Positions 1 through 7,492 of a DNA stretch of 64,000 nt are shown here, one piece after another (the first letter of the stretch is position 1; every line of letters starts with the position of its first letter). Made by a program: the position numbers and the translations under genes. This DNA is from Streptomyces sp. NBC_01689 (GTDB lineage: Bacteria > Actinomycetota > Actinomycetes > Streptomycetales > Streptomycetaceae), in assembly GCF_036250675.1 (NCBI RefSeq), contig NZ_CP109592.1, forward strand, positions 3,968,001 to 4,032,000, in the 5' to 3' direction. The notes below the pieces were generated by a model. The model was not told where the DNA came from. It made no database searches and was given only the letters and a program-made list of their open reading frames with translations.

Positions 1-104
1 TCCGCGGAGGCGCGCTCCGCGGCCCCCGGGGTCGTCCCCCCTTCGGCCACCGGAGGTACCGGCCGGTTCCACCACGTCGCCTTCGCGGGTTTCCCGTCGT
101 CCAT
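1..104 (-). CDS. HtrA-like trypsin-family serine protease, N-terminal fragment (gene cut by window edge)
   Basis: Only the first 34 codons are in the window. The frame opens with an ATG at 104-102, preceded by GGGGAG six bases upstream, and reads MDDGKPAKATWWNRP followed by a Pro/Gly/Ala-rich stretch that runs off the edge. This tryptophan-containing, low-complexity cytoplasmic start is what I recall for Streptomyces membrane-anchored HtrA/DegP proteases. The identification rests mainly on position: it lies downstream of, and co-directional with, a SigE-type sigma factor and its anti-sigma factor, as htrA does in M. tuberculosis (sigE-rseA-htrA). The protease domain itself is not visible, so the product is an inference. 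A 138-bp gap separates it from the anti-sigma gene. Confidence 0.55.
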   Translation of the reverse strand, partial: MDDGKPAKATWWNRPVPPVAEGGTTPGAAERASA

Positions 105-242
105 GTTCTCCCCACACCCGGCCCGTGGCACAGCACGCCGACGGCCACCGCAGATTGCCGACACCGCGTCCGGGAATCCCTCCGGCGGACGCGCCCCTCC
201 CCGGATTCAACCAGGTTCCGGGGCCGCGGCGCAGAGGGCGGG

Positions 243-1220
243 TCAGCGGGCGGTGCGGGAGGAGAACGGAGGGGGAGGGGAGGAAGAGGGGGACGGGGCC
301 GGGGCCGCGAGCAGCCCCGGGGTCGCGACGTCGGGCGCCATCGACCAGCCGGCCGTCACGGCCGGCTGTACCTCGGTGAGCGGACGTATCAGGGGGGACA
401 TCGCGGCGGCGCCGGCCACCACGGGGGTCGTCAGCGTGTGCACCATGTCCTGCCCCTGGGGCGCCGGAGCGGGGACTCCGGGCAGCAGCGGCGCGGAGAC
501 CTCGGTGGGCTGCACGGGGGCGTCGCCGAACCCGCGCTGGCCCTGGGCGAGCAGCGGTCCGGTGGAGCGGCGCCGCTGTGTCTCGGGTGCCGTCGCGGCT
601 CCCGAGCCCGGGGTGCGCATCGGTGTCACGTTGCTCCCGCCGGAGCCGCGCGCGTCCGCGGTGTCGCCTGGGACCCCGGTCGACACCCCGCCGAGCGCGA
701 CCGCGGCCAGCGACACCGCGCCGGCGGCGGCGAAGGCGAAGCGCAGACCGCGCGAGGACGATCTCTCGGTCTCGTGGCGGCTGACGTCATGGATACGGAA
801 GCCACGTCCGGCGGAAGGGGGCAGCACGTCCGCGTGCGGCCCGGCGGGCACGTACCCGAAGGGCTCGCCGCGCACGCCGAACACTCCGGTCGCCCCGGCG
901 CCGGAGGGCAGTCTTCCCCCGAAGATCCCGCCGTCGAGCGGTGAGCCGTCACCGCCGTCGGTGTCACCTCCCCCCGGCAGTCCCTGGAGCCGGGCCAGGA
1001 AACTCTCGGAAGGGGGCGGAGGAGCTACTTCCGCGAAGACGTTCTTCAGTCGGCGCTGGGCGTCCGCCTCGGCCTTGCACCTCGCGCAGGTGGCGAGGTG
1101 GGCCAGGACGCGCTCGCGCGACTCATGACCGAGCTCTCCGTCCACCAGGGCGGAGAGTCGGTCCCCAAGGTGCTGGTCGGCAACACGCCGCTCCGCAGAG
1201 TCAGGCCGTGATCCACTCAC
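243..1220 (-). CDS. Zinc-finger, membrane-spanning anti-sigma factor (RseA-like)
   Basis: A 325-residue protein expected to bind and silence the ECF sigma factor encoded just upstream. Residues 1-60 form an anti-sigma zinc-binding domain with the HxxxCxxC motif (H41, C45, C48). Residues 60-155 are Gly/Pro-rich. A hydrophobic helix at about 160-183 should cross the membrane, and a Pro/Thr/Ser-rich tail of about 140 residues should lie outside. The GTG start overlaps the sigma stop codon as GTGA, so the two are translationally coupled in near equal amounts. The RseA partner of mycobacterial SigE is, from memory, a smaller soluble protein, so the membrane helix is a notable difference. With an HtrA-like protease next in line, regulated proteolysis of the membrane-bound anti-sigma factor is a plausible inference, but nothing here proves it. 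Confidence 0.88.
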   Translation of the reverse strand: MSGSRPDSAERRVADQHLGDRLSALVDGELGHESRERVLAHLATCARCKAEADAQRRLKNVFAEVAPPPPSESFLARLQGLPGGGDTDGGDGSPLDGGIFGGRLPSGAGATGVFGVRGEPFGYVPAGPHADVLPPSAGRGFRIHDVSRHETERSSSRGLRFAFAAAGAVSLAAVALGGVSTGVPGDTADARGSGGSNVTPMRTPGSGAATAPETQRRRSTGPLLAQGQRGFGDAPVQPTEVSAPLLPGVPAPAPQGQDMVHTLTTPVVAGAAAMSPLIRPLTEVQPAVTAGWSMAPDVATPGLLAAPAPSPSSSPPPPFSSRTAR

Positions 1221-1990
1221 GCGGTCGCGCCCCCTCCTCCCAGCGCGGGAACCCCCGTGATCGCGAAGCCGCGGCGCTCGGCACGGGCCTCGGGGGACCG
1301 GTGCGAGAGCCCCTTGCGCAGCTGCGAGCGACCACGGTGGATCCGGCTGCGGACCGTACCGAGCTTGACGCCCAGGGTGGCGGCGATCTCCTCGTACGAC
1401 AGTCCCTCGATGTCACAGAGGACGACCGCGGCGCGGAACTCGGGCGCGAGCGTGTCCAGCGCCTGCTGGACGTCCGCGTCGAAGTGCGCGTCGTTGAAGA
1501 CCTGCTGCGGGGAGGGCTCACGGCTGGGCAGCCGCTCGGCCGCGTCGTCGCCGAGGGCGTCGAAGCGGATGCGCTGCTTGCGGCGCACCATGTCCAGGAA
1601 GAGGTTGGTGGTGATGCGGTGCAGCCAGCCCTCGAAGGTGCCGGGCGTGTAGGTCGACAGGGATCGGAAGACGCGGACGAAGACCTCCTGGGTGAGGTCC
1701 TCTGCGTCGTGCTGGTTTCCCGTCAGGCGGTAGGCGAGCCGGTAGACCCGGCCGCTGTGCGTGCTGACGATCTCCTCCCAGGTGGGCGGAGTCCACGCCT
1801 GCGGTTCCGCGTCGGTGGTGAACGTCGCGGTCTGCGCGGGGGCAGCAGCATGGAACGTGTCAGCGGTGTCGGTCACGGATTTCGGCTCACCCGCTGATCG
1901 CAGCAGGCGCCGCAGCACCCGTCCCCGATCCACAGGCGCAGCCGCACCTCCCCTGTCGGCTCTGGTGGTGTCCAGTGGAGCCCCTACCAT
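1217..1990 (-). CDS. sigE: ECF RNA polymerase sigma factor, mycobacterial SigE type
   Basis: Directs RNA polymerase to envelope-stress promoters. With the ATG at 1990 the protein has 257 residues, the length I recall for M. tuberculosis SigE. Region 2 is clear ([20 protein letters not shown], then [19 protein letters not shown]), and so is region 4 with its helix-turn-helix ([20 protein letters not shown]). The frame stays open to a possible start at 2137, but only the 1990 ATG has a good ribosome site (GAGGTGG), and the extra 49 residues would run into the promoter region of the divergent methyltransferase. The 3' end overlaps the anti-sigma start by four bases. This is not the S. coelicolor cell-wall-stress sigma factor that is also called SigE; the symbol here follows the mycobacterial family. 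Confidence 0.9.
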   Translation of the reverse strand: MVGAPLDTTRADRGGAAAPVDRGRVLRRLLRSAGEPKSVTDTADTFHAAAPAQTATFTTDAEPQAWTPPTWEEIVSTHSGRVYRLAYRLTGNQHDAEDLTQEVFVRVFRSLSTYTPGTFEGWLHRITTNLFLDMVRRKQRIRFDALGDDAAERLPSREPSPQQVFNDAHFDADVQQALDTLAPEFRAAVVLCDIEGLSYEEIAATLGVKLGTVRSRIHRGRSQLRKGLSHRSPEARAERRGFAITGVPALGGGGATA

Positions 1991-2223
1991 AGCCACCTCG
2001 CCCGTTAGCTCCGGATAAGCGGTTTTACGGGAAATTGATACGCGCTCATATGGCTGTGTCAGCACGTGCCCGGCACCTCGCTCCGCCTCCCGCTCCGCGA
2101 CCTGATCCATGCGCTTCCCCCTGGTCCGTTTCCCCATCCCTCTAAACGCCCGGTCCCATCAGCAGGTTCCCGGCACCAACGGATACAGTCACGCCCAGGC
2201 AACCACGGGGACAGGAGAGGGTC
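1991..2223. promoter_or_regulatory. Divergent promoter region between sigE-type gene and O-methyltransferase
   Basis: A 233-bp region between divergent genes. The sigma-gene side, about 2010-2060, is markedly more AT-rich than the surroundings, as expected for promoters read in both directions. I could not assign convincing -35/-10 hexamers. If the sigma factor is autoregulated, its own promoter should lie here. The methyltransferase ribosome site GGAGAGG is at 2214-2220. Confidence 0.45.
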
Positions 2224-2856
2224 ATTACCGGCAACCGGCAGACGAGCTGGGCGTTCGCCGACGCCTTTGTCGCCGAGGACGAGGCGCTGCGCTGGGCCCG
2301 CGACCGGGCCCGCGAGGCAGGCCTGCGCTCGGTGTCGCCCGGCACGGGCGCCGCGTTGCGCTTGCTCGCCGCCACCGTGGACGCGAAAGCGGTGGCGGAG
2401 ATCGGGACCGGGACCGGCGTCTCCGGGATTCATCTGCTGCACGGCATGCGGCCGGACGGAGTACTGACCACCGTGGACCCGGAGCCGGACCGCCAGCAGT
2501 TCGCCCGCCAGGCCTTCCGCGCGGCGGGCTTCGCGAGCAACCGCGCGCGCTTCATCCCCGGCCGCGCGCTGGACGTGCTCCCCCGGCTCGCGGACGCCGG
2601 CTACGACCTCGTCTTCTGTGACGGCGACCGTCTGGAGTGCCTGGACTACCTCGCTGAATCGTTGCGCCTGCTGCGGCCGGGCGGGCTCGTCGCCTTCGAG
2701 GGCGTCTTCGCGGACGGCCGCACCATGGACTCGGGTCCGCAGCCGGCGGAGGTCGGCCGACTGCGCGAGCTGCTGCGCGCGGTGCGCGAGAGCCAGGACC
2801 TGGTGCCCTCGCTGCTCCCGGTCGGCGACGGCTTGCTCTGCGCCGTCAAGCGCTGA
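2224..2856 (+). CDS. SAM-dependent O-methyltransferase, probable ATT start codon
   Basis: A class I methyltransferase of the small-molecule O-methyltransferase family. The SAM-binding motif I reads AVAEIGTGTGVSGIHLL, followed by an acidic motif (TTVDPEP) and YDLVFCDGD. The first conventional start in frame is a GTG at 2332, but that would remove conserved residues: the 36 codons before it encode TSWAFADAFVAEDEALRWAR and following sequence, which resemble the N-terminus of M. tuberculosis Rv1220c, itself next to sigE. Upstream of 2332 there is no ATG, GTG or TTG back to the stop at 2143. GGAGAGG at 2214-2220 sits ideally in front of ATT at 2224, which I take as the start (210 residues). GTC at 2221 is less likely. 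The substrate is unknown. Transcribed away from sigE. Confidence 0.82.
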   Translation: MTGNRQTSWAFADAFVAEDEALRWARDRAREAGLRSVSPGTGAALRLLAATVDAKAVAEIGTGTGVSGIHLLHGMRPDGVLTTVDPEPDRQQFARQAFRAAGFASNRARFIPGRALDVLPRLADAGYDLVFCDGDRLECLDYLAESLRLLRPGGLVAFEGVFADGRTMDSGPQPAEVGRLRELLRAVRESQDLVPSLLPVGDGLLCAVKR

Positions 2857-2964
2857 TCCGCTCCGCCCGACACCCGCCGCCCCGCCGCCCCGCCTCCCGA
2901 GGGCACCGCTCTGACCTGCGCAGACGCCAAATGGACGAGTCGCCGGGCCACCCTTGACACACCA

Positions 2965-2996
2965 CTGCCCCGGCACCGTCTACGATGCCGGGGCAG
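2965..2996. terminator. Bidirectional hairpin terminator
   Basis: An 11-bp perfect stem, CTGCCCCGGCA (2965-2975) with TGCCGGGGCAG (2986-2996), and a 10-base loop. It lies between the convergent methyltransferase (stop at 2856) and DUF3117 gene (stop at 3022). On the DUF3117 strand it follows the stop by 26 bases. There is no U-tract, which is usual for Streptomyces. Confidence 0.75.
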
Positions 2997-3021
2997 GTGA
3001 AAAGGTATGGTCGCTTCCGCG

Positions 3022-3189
3022 TCAGCCGACGACCTTCTTGAGGGCGTCGCCGAGCGCGTCGGCCTCGTCGGGCGTCAGCTCGACGACGAGCCGACCGCCG
3101 CCTTCGAGCGGAACGCGCATGACGATGCCCCGCCCCTCCTTGGTCACCTCGAGCGGGCCATCGCCCGTCCGCGGCTTCATGGCCGCCAT
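3022..3189 (-). CDS. DUF3117 family protein, 55 residues
   Basis: A complete small protein starting MAAMKPRTGDGPLEVTKEGR and ending DALGDALKKVV plus G. This is the full-length DUF3117 family of actinobacteria, whose function is unknown. The frame runs further upstream, but the ATG at 3189 has AGGGG in front of it and gives exactly the family length. The middle is a short beta-rich segment (GIVMRVPLEGGGRLVVELTP) followed by a helix, possibly a small fold that works with a partner. In mycobacteria the homologue (Rv1211, from memory) also sits near the 3-methyladenine glycosylase gene, as here. Confidence 0.92.
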   Translation of the reverse strand: MAAMKPRTGDGPLEVTKEGRGIVMRVPLEGGGRLVVELTPDEADALGDALKKVVG

Positions 3190-3568
3190 GCTCGTTCCCC
3201 TTCCTGAAACCAGCTCATCGTCGCCGACGGCCCCTTGGAGGGCACGCACGTCCTCTCATAGGACACACGTCACCGGCATCGAACACATTGCTTCCAGGCC
3301 ATTATCCCGCATCTCAGGACCCGATGACCAACATCAGTCGGCATCGCTTGCGCAACGCGCTTGAGCAAAACCACTCAATTCGGCGATGTGGCTGCGATAC
3401 TGCGCCGCCGCACGGACATTCCCGGCCCGGAATTCTTTGACGCAGGTCACATGTCCTGTCCGTCCCTCGGACCGTGATCTCCGCTCCGGCGTCCTGCATG
3501 CTGTCCTCGGACGCAGGGCGTACCGACGGGTACGACGGAGCCGCGACACCGAACCGAGGGGACCCACC
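3190..3568. other. Intergenic region between divergent DUF3117 and crotonase genes
   Basis: 379 bp without a convincing gene. It must carry the promoters of both flanking genes. It contains AT-richer patches around 3280-3310 and 3360-3445 and a TTGACG at 3437-3442 with no good -10 partner at the right distance. I see no strong inverted repeat. Confidence 0.4.
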
Positions 3569-4372
3569 ATGGCCGACACCGTGCTCTACGAGGTGAGCGA
3601 CGGACTCGCGACGATCACGCTGAACCGCCCCGAGGCGATGAACGCGATGGACACCGCCACGAAGGTCGCCCTGCGGGACGCGGCGCAGGAGGCCGCGGCG
3701 GACCCGGAGGTGCGGGCGATCCTCCTCACCGCGGCCGGCGACCGGGCGTTCTGCGTCGGACAGGACCTCAAGGAGCACATCGGGCTGCTGGCCGCCGACA
3801 AGGAGTCGGGGTCGAGGCACACGATGAACACCGTGCGCGAGCACTACAACCCCATCGTGCGCGCCCTGACCGGCGCCGCGAAGCCCGTGGTGGCCGCGGT
3901 CAACGGTGTCGCGGCCGGTGCGGGGCTCGGTTTCGCGCTCGCCGCGGACTACCGCGTCGTCGCCGACACGGCCGCGTTCAACACCTCGTTCGCCGGGGTC
4001 GCGCTGACCGCCGACTCCGGGATCTCCTGGACCCTGCCGCGGGTCGTGGGACCGGGCCGCGCCGCCGACCTGCTGCTCTTCCCGCGCAGTATCACCGCGC
4101 AGGAGGCGTACGACCTGGGCATCGCGAACCGGCTGGTACCCGCCGGGGAGCTGCGTGCCGAGGCGGAGAACGTGGCGCGGGCGCTCGCCGCGGGGCCGAC
4201 CGTCGCGTACGCCGCGCTGAAGGAGGCCGTCGCGTACGGCCTGACCCACTCGCTGGACGAGACGCTGGAGAAGGAGGACGAGCTGCAGACCCGGGCCGGG
4301 GCCTCCGAGGACCATCTGATCGCGGTGCGTGCGTTCGTCGACAAGGAGAAGCCCAAGTACTTGGGGCGGTGA
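3569..4372 (+). CDS. Enoyl-CoA hydratase/isomerase family protein (PaaG-like)
   Basis: A 267-residue crotonase-fold enzyme acting on acyl-CoA thioesters in the cytoplasm. The N-terminal core ITLNRPEAMNAMD and the oxyanion-hole segments (RAFCVGQDLKEH; NGVAAGAGLGFALAADYR) are present. At the usual second catalytic glutamate the sequence reads ALTADSGISWTLPR: an aspartate replaces the glutamate, as in PaaG-type ring-opening isomerases of phenylacetate breakdown, so isomerase rather than simple hydratase activity is likely. No other phenylacetate gene is nearby, and it stands alone between divergent and convergent neighbours. The ATG at 3569 follows GAGGGG; earlier in-frame codons are unlikely. 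Confidence 0.85.
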   Translation: MADTVLYEVSDGLATITLNRPEAMNAMDTATKVALRDAAQEAAADPEVRAILLTAAGDRAFCVGQDLKEHIGLLAADKESGSRHTMNTVREHYNPIVRALTGAAKPVVAAVNGVAAGAGLGFALAADYRVVADTAAFNTSFAGVALTADSGISWTLPRVVGPGRAADLLLFPRSITAQEAYDLGIANRLVPAGELRAEAENVARALAAGPTVAYAALKEAVAYGLTHSLDETLEKEDELQTRAGASEDHLIAVRAFVDKEKPKYLGR

Positions 4373-4533
4373 CGGACGGCCGGAGGGGGCGGCGGAACGG
4401 GAGGACGGGACCGACCGGGCCTGCCCCACCGCCCCACCGCCCCTCCGGCCCGGTGTCCCGGCCGTCCGATCCCTGGTCCCGGGTACCCGGACGCCCGGAC
4501 CCCCGGACGCCTATGGACGAATGCCGTGCCCCG

Positions 4534-5124
4534 CTACCCCTTCAGTCCTCCCTTGCGCGCGACGCAGTCGACCAGGTGGTCGTCGACCAGTCCGCACGCC
4601 TGCATCAGCGCGTACGCCGTCGTCGGGCCGACGAAGCGGATGCCGCGCTTCTTGAGGGCCTTGGAGAGAGCCGTCGATTCGTCCGTCACGGCCGGGACGT
4701 CGGACAGCACCGCGGGGGCGGGGCGGGTGTCCGGGTCGGGGGCGAAGGACCAGATCAGCTCGTCGAGCTCGCCGGGCGCCCAGTCGGCCAGCACGCGCGC
4801 GTTGGCGACGGTCGCCTCGATCTTCGCGCGGTTGCGGATGATGCCCGCGTCACCGAGGAGGCGCTCCTTGTCGGCGTCCGTGAAGGCGGCCACCGAGGCG
4901 ATCTCGAAGCCGGCGAAGGCGGCCCGGAAGCCCGGCCTGCGGCGCAGGATGGTGATCCACGACAGGCCCGACTGGAAGGCCTCCAGGCAGAGCCGCTCGT
5001 ACAGCGCGTCGTCCCCGTGGACCGGGCGGCCCCACTCCTGGTCGTGGTACGACACGTAGTCCTCGGTGGACAGCGCCCAGGGGCAGCGCAGCGCGCCGTC
5101 GGGACCGGCGATCGCGTCGCTCAC
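4534..5124 (-). CDS. tag: DNA-3-methyladenine glycosylase I
   Basis: Excises 3-methyladenine from alkylated DNA to start base-excision repair. The 196-residue protein begins with the family zinc-binding cysteine region (LRCPWA) and YHDQEWGRPVHGDDALYERL. It contains the catalytic-core segment EAFQSGLSWITILRRRPGFR, the segment IIRNRAKIEATVANA, and near the end FVGPTTAYALMQACGLVDDH. The GTG start at 5124 overlaps the stop codon of the DivIVA-like gene as GTGA, so the two are co-transcribed and coupled. It converges on the crotonase gene with a 161-bp gap in which I see no strong terminator. Confidence 0.93.
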   Translation of the reverse strand: MSDAIAGPDGALRCPWALSTEDYVSYHDQEWGRPVHGDDALYERLCLEAFQSGLSWITILRRRPGFRAAFAGFEIASVAAFTDADKERLLGDAGIIRNRAKIEATVANARVLADWAPGELDELIWSFAPDPDTRPAPAVLSDVPAVTDESTALSKALKKRGIRFVGPTTAYALMQACGLVDDHLVDCVARKGGLKG

Positions 5125-5477
5125 CTGTCCTCGCCCTCGGGGTGCTTGTGCAGGGAGGTGGACCGGTGGGTGTCCGCGCGGGCGCCGGCGAGCGCGGACT
5201 CCAGGTCGGCGATCCGGGCGTCGCGCTCCGCGAGCTCCGCGCCGAGGCGGCCCAGGGCGTCGTCCACGTCCGACATGCGGTAGCCGCGGGCGGCGAGCGG
5301 GAACCGCAGGGACTCCACGTCCGCGCGGTTCACCGGCCGCGCGGCGGGCAGCGGATCGTCCAGCCGGTCGGGGGCCGCCTCGGGCAGGGGTGCGCTCTCG
5401 CCGCCGCCGACCACGGCCAGGGTGACCGCGGCGACCACGACGGCGAGCGCGACGACCAGGAACAAGAACATGAACAT
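5121..5477 (-). CDS. DivIVA-domain membrane protein
   Basis: About 118 residues: a hydrophobic N-terminal helix (MFMFLFLVVALAVVVAAVTL) anchors the protein. An acidic linker follows, then a DivIVA-type motif (LRFPLAARGYRMSDVDDALG) and a short coiled coil (LGAELAERDARIADLESAL). DivIVA proteins mark curved membrane and organise polar growth; this short form is probably an accessory. An earlier in-frame GTG at 5492 has no ribosome site, while the ATG at 5477 has GGGGA eight bases before it. It is coupled by GTGA to the glycosylase gene. The same pair, with a FolP2-like gene nearby, occurs in mycobacteria, though there a glucosyl-3-phosphoglycerate synthase gene lies between; it is missing here. 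Confidence 0.8.
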   Translation of the reverse strand: MFMFLFLVVALAVVVAAVTLAVVGGGESAPLPEAAPDRLDDPLPAARPVNRADVESLRFPLAARGYRMSDVDDALGRLGAELAERDARIADLESALAGARADTHRSTSLHKHPEGEDR

Positions 5478-5639
5478 CGCTGAGGTCCCCACGCTCTGGT
5501 GCCGACGCGGTCGCGCCGGCGCGAAAGTACTGATGCCTGCCGACGGCCGAACCGTCGGACTCCGATCGTGCCATGCGAGTCTGACAGTTAAGGTCGCAGG
5601 CGGCTAAGCAGTGGGACGTACAGGGAGAGGTCGCAGGGG

Positions 5640-6500
5640 ATGCTCAGGCTGGGGAAGCACGAATTCGGCCCGCACGAGCCGGTGATCATGGCGATCGTGA
5701 ACCGGACCCCGGACTCCTTCTACGACCAGGGAGCCACCTTCCACGACGAGCCGGCGCTCGCCCGGGTGGAACAGGCGATCGCGGAGGGCGCCGCGATCAT
5801 CGACATCGGCGGGGTCAAGGCCGGTCCCGGCGAGGAGGTCACCGCCGAGGAGGAGGCGCGTCGCACGGTCGGCTTCGTCGCCGAGGTCCGCCGCCGCTTC
5901 CCCGACGTGATCATCAGCGTCGACACCTGGCGGCACGAGGTCGGCGAGGCGGTCTGCGAGGCCGGCGCGGATCTGCTCAACGACGCGTGGGGCGGGGTGG
6001 ATCCACGGCTCGCGGAGGTCGCGGCGCGGTACGGGGTGGGGCTGGTGTGCACCCATGCCGGGGGTGCGATGCCGCGGACGCGTCCGCACCGGATCGCGTA
6101 CGACGACGTCATGGCCGACATTCTGGCGGTGACCGTCGGCCTGGCCGAGCGAGCCGTGTCCCTCGGGGTCGCGCGGGAGTCCGTGCTGATCGATCCGGGG
6201 CACGACTTCGGGAAGAACACGCGGCACAGCCTGGAGGCGACGCGGAGGCTGGGCGAGATGGTGGAGACGGGATGGCCGGTGCTCGTCTCGCTCTCCAACA
6301 AGGACTTCGTCGGCGAGACGCTCGACCGGCCGGTCAAGGAGCGGGTGATGGGGACGCTGGCGACGACCGCGGTCTCGGCGTGGCTGGGGGCGCGGGTCTA
6401 CCGGGTGCACGAGGTGGCGGAGACGCGCCAGGTGCTCGACATGGTGGCGTCGATCGCGGGACACCGGCCGCCGGCGGTCGCGCGCCGCGGGCTCGCGTAG
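5640..6500 (+). CDS. folP2: Dihydropteroate synthase-like protein, FolP2 type
   Basis: A 286-residue TIM-barrel protein of the dihydropteroate synthase family. The N-terminal pterin loop reads MAIVNRTPDSFYDQG; true folate FolP enzymes usually have NVTPDSF, so the Arg after Asn marks the FolP2 subgroup. Other family segments: DIGGVKAGPGEEV, ISVDTWRHEV, LLNDAWGGVD, VLIDPGHDFGKNT, SLSNKDFVGETLDR and RVHEV near the C-terminus. The mycobacterial FolP2 is reported to lack dihydropteroate synthase activity, so a folate role should not be assumed. It is transcribed divergently from the DivIVA-like gene across 162 bp. GGGAGAGG and GCAGGGG precede the ATG. A very strong hairpin follows. Confidence 0.9.
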   Translation: MLRLGKHEFGPHEPVIMAIVNRTPDSFYDQGATFHDEPALARVEQAIAEGAAIIDIGGVKAGPGEEVTAEEEARRTVGFVAEVRRRFPDVIISVDTWRHEVGEAVCEAGADLLNDAWGGVDPRLAEVAARYGVGLVCTHAGGAMPRTRPHRIAYDDVMADILAVTVGLAERAVSLGVARESVLIDPGHDFGKNTRHSLEATRRLGEMVETGWPVLVSLSNKDFVGETLDRPVKERVMGTLATTAVSAWLGARVYRVHEVAETRQVLDMVASIAGHRPPAVARRGLA

Positions 6501-6577
6501 GTTCTCCGCGGCCCCTGCCCGGCCCGTCCCGTCCCTGGGGGCTCCGCCCCCGGACGCCCGCCGGCGGCGCTGCACAG

Positions 6578-6618
6578 CCCCCGGGCCCCCGCTCGTCGCC
6601 CGAGCGGGGGCCCGGGGG
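6578..6618. terminator. Bidirectional terminator, 18-bp perfect stem
   Basis: CCCCCGGGCCCCCGCTCG (6578-6595) pairs perfectly with CGAGCGGGGGCCCGGGGG (6601-6618) across a 5-base loop. It lies between the convergent folP2-like gene (ends 6500) and the LOG-family gene (ends 6624), so it can stop transcription from both sides. Confidence 0.88.
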
Positions 6619-6623
6619 ACGCG

Positions 6624-7382
6624 TCAGCGCCCCGCCTCCTTCGACACCAGGGCCACCGCCTCCTCGACGTCGTCCGTGAGGTGGAAGAGGAGGAGATCCT
6701 TCTCGGAGGCCTTGCCCTGGGCGATGAGGGTGTTCTTCAGCCAGTCGACGAGACCGCCCCAGTACTCCGTCCCGAAGAGGACGATCGGGAAACGGGTCAC
6801 TTTCTGGGTCTGGACCAGGGTGAGCGCCTCGAAGAGTTCGTCCAGGGTCCCGAGCCCGCCCGGCAGCACCACGAAACCCTGGGCGTATTTCACAAACATC
6901 ATTTTCCGGACGAAGAAATACCGGAAATTCAGCCCGATATCGACGTACTGGTTCAACCCCTGCTCGAAGGGAAGCTCGATCCCCAGGCCGACGGAGACAC
7001 CCTTCGCCTCGCACGCGCCCTTGTTGGCCGCCTCCATCGCCCCGGGCCCGCCCCCGGTGATGACGGCGAACCCCGCTTCGACCAGCCCCCGCCCGAGCGC
7101 GACCCCCGCCTCGTACTCGGGAGAGTCCACGGGTGTCCGCGCGGACCCGAACACACTGATCGCCGCCGGGAGTTCGGCCAGCGTGCCGAAGCCTTCGATG
7201 AATTCCGACTGGATGCGCAGGACCCGCCAGGGATCGGTGTGCACCCAGTCCGAGGGGCCGCCGGCGTCCAGCAGCCGCTGGTCCGTGGTGCTCGCCTGGA
7301 CCTGGCCCCGCCTCCGCAGCACCGGACCCAGCCGCTGCTCCTCCGGTGGCCGCTTCTTGCCCTCGGGGTTGCCAGTAGCCAT
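6624..7382 (-). CDS. LOG family protein (TIGR00730; cytokinin-riboside phosphoribohydrolase-like)
   Basis: A 252-residue Rossmann-fold protein of the LOG/lysine-decarboxylase-like family, which cleaves the N-glycosidic bond of nucleoside 5'-monophosphates. Both family motifs are present: VITGGGPGAMEAANKGA for nucleotide binding and the catalytic PGGLGTLDELFEAL (PGGxGTxxE). The first 60 residues are a polar extension (GKKRPPEEQRLGPVL). The physiological substrate is unknown; the old name lysine decarboxylase is misleading. The ATG at 7382 follows GGAGGGAG. It lies downstream of dapE in the same direction with a 110-bp gap, as in other actinobacteria. Confidence 0.92.
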   Translation of the reverse strand: MATGNPEGKKRPPEEQRLGPVLRRRGQVQASTTDQRLLDAGGPSDWVHTDPWRVLRIQSEFIEGFGTLAELPAAISVFGSARTPVDSPEYEAGVALGRGLVEAGFAVITGGGPGAMEAANKGACEAKGVSVGLGIELPFEQGLNQYVDIGLNFRYFFVRKMMFVKYAQGFVVLPGGLGTLDELFEALTLVQTQKVTRFPIVLFGTEYWGGLVDWLKNTLIAQGKASEKDLLLFHLTDDVEEAVALVSKEAGR

Positions 7383-7492
7383 GTGCGCTCCCTCCGCTTG
7401 CGATGGTTCAGGCCCAGCGTAGATCTCAGGGGGTTACGGAGGGGGGACATGCGCATGTCCGCCGCACACCGGGGCGGCGGTGCGCGGCCGGG

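Noticed and set aside
1991..2137. 49-residue N-terminal extension of the sigma factor
   Set aside because: No ribosome site at 2137, no SigE-like sequence in it, and the ATG at 1990 gives the expected length.
6541..6620. Considered as an attachment site or inserted repeat
   Set aside because: It is a simple perfect hairpin between convergent genes, best read as a terminator.
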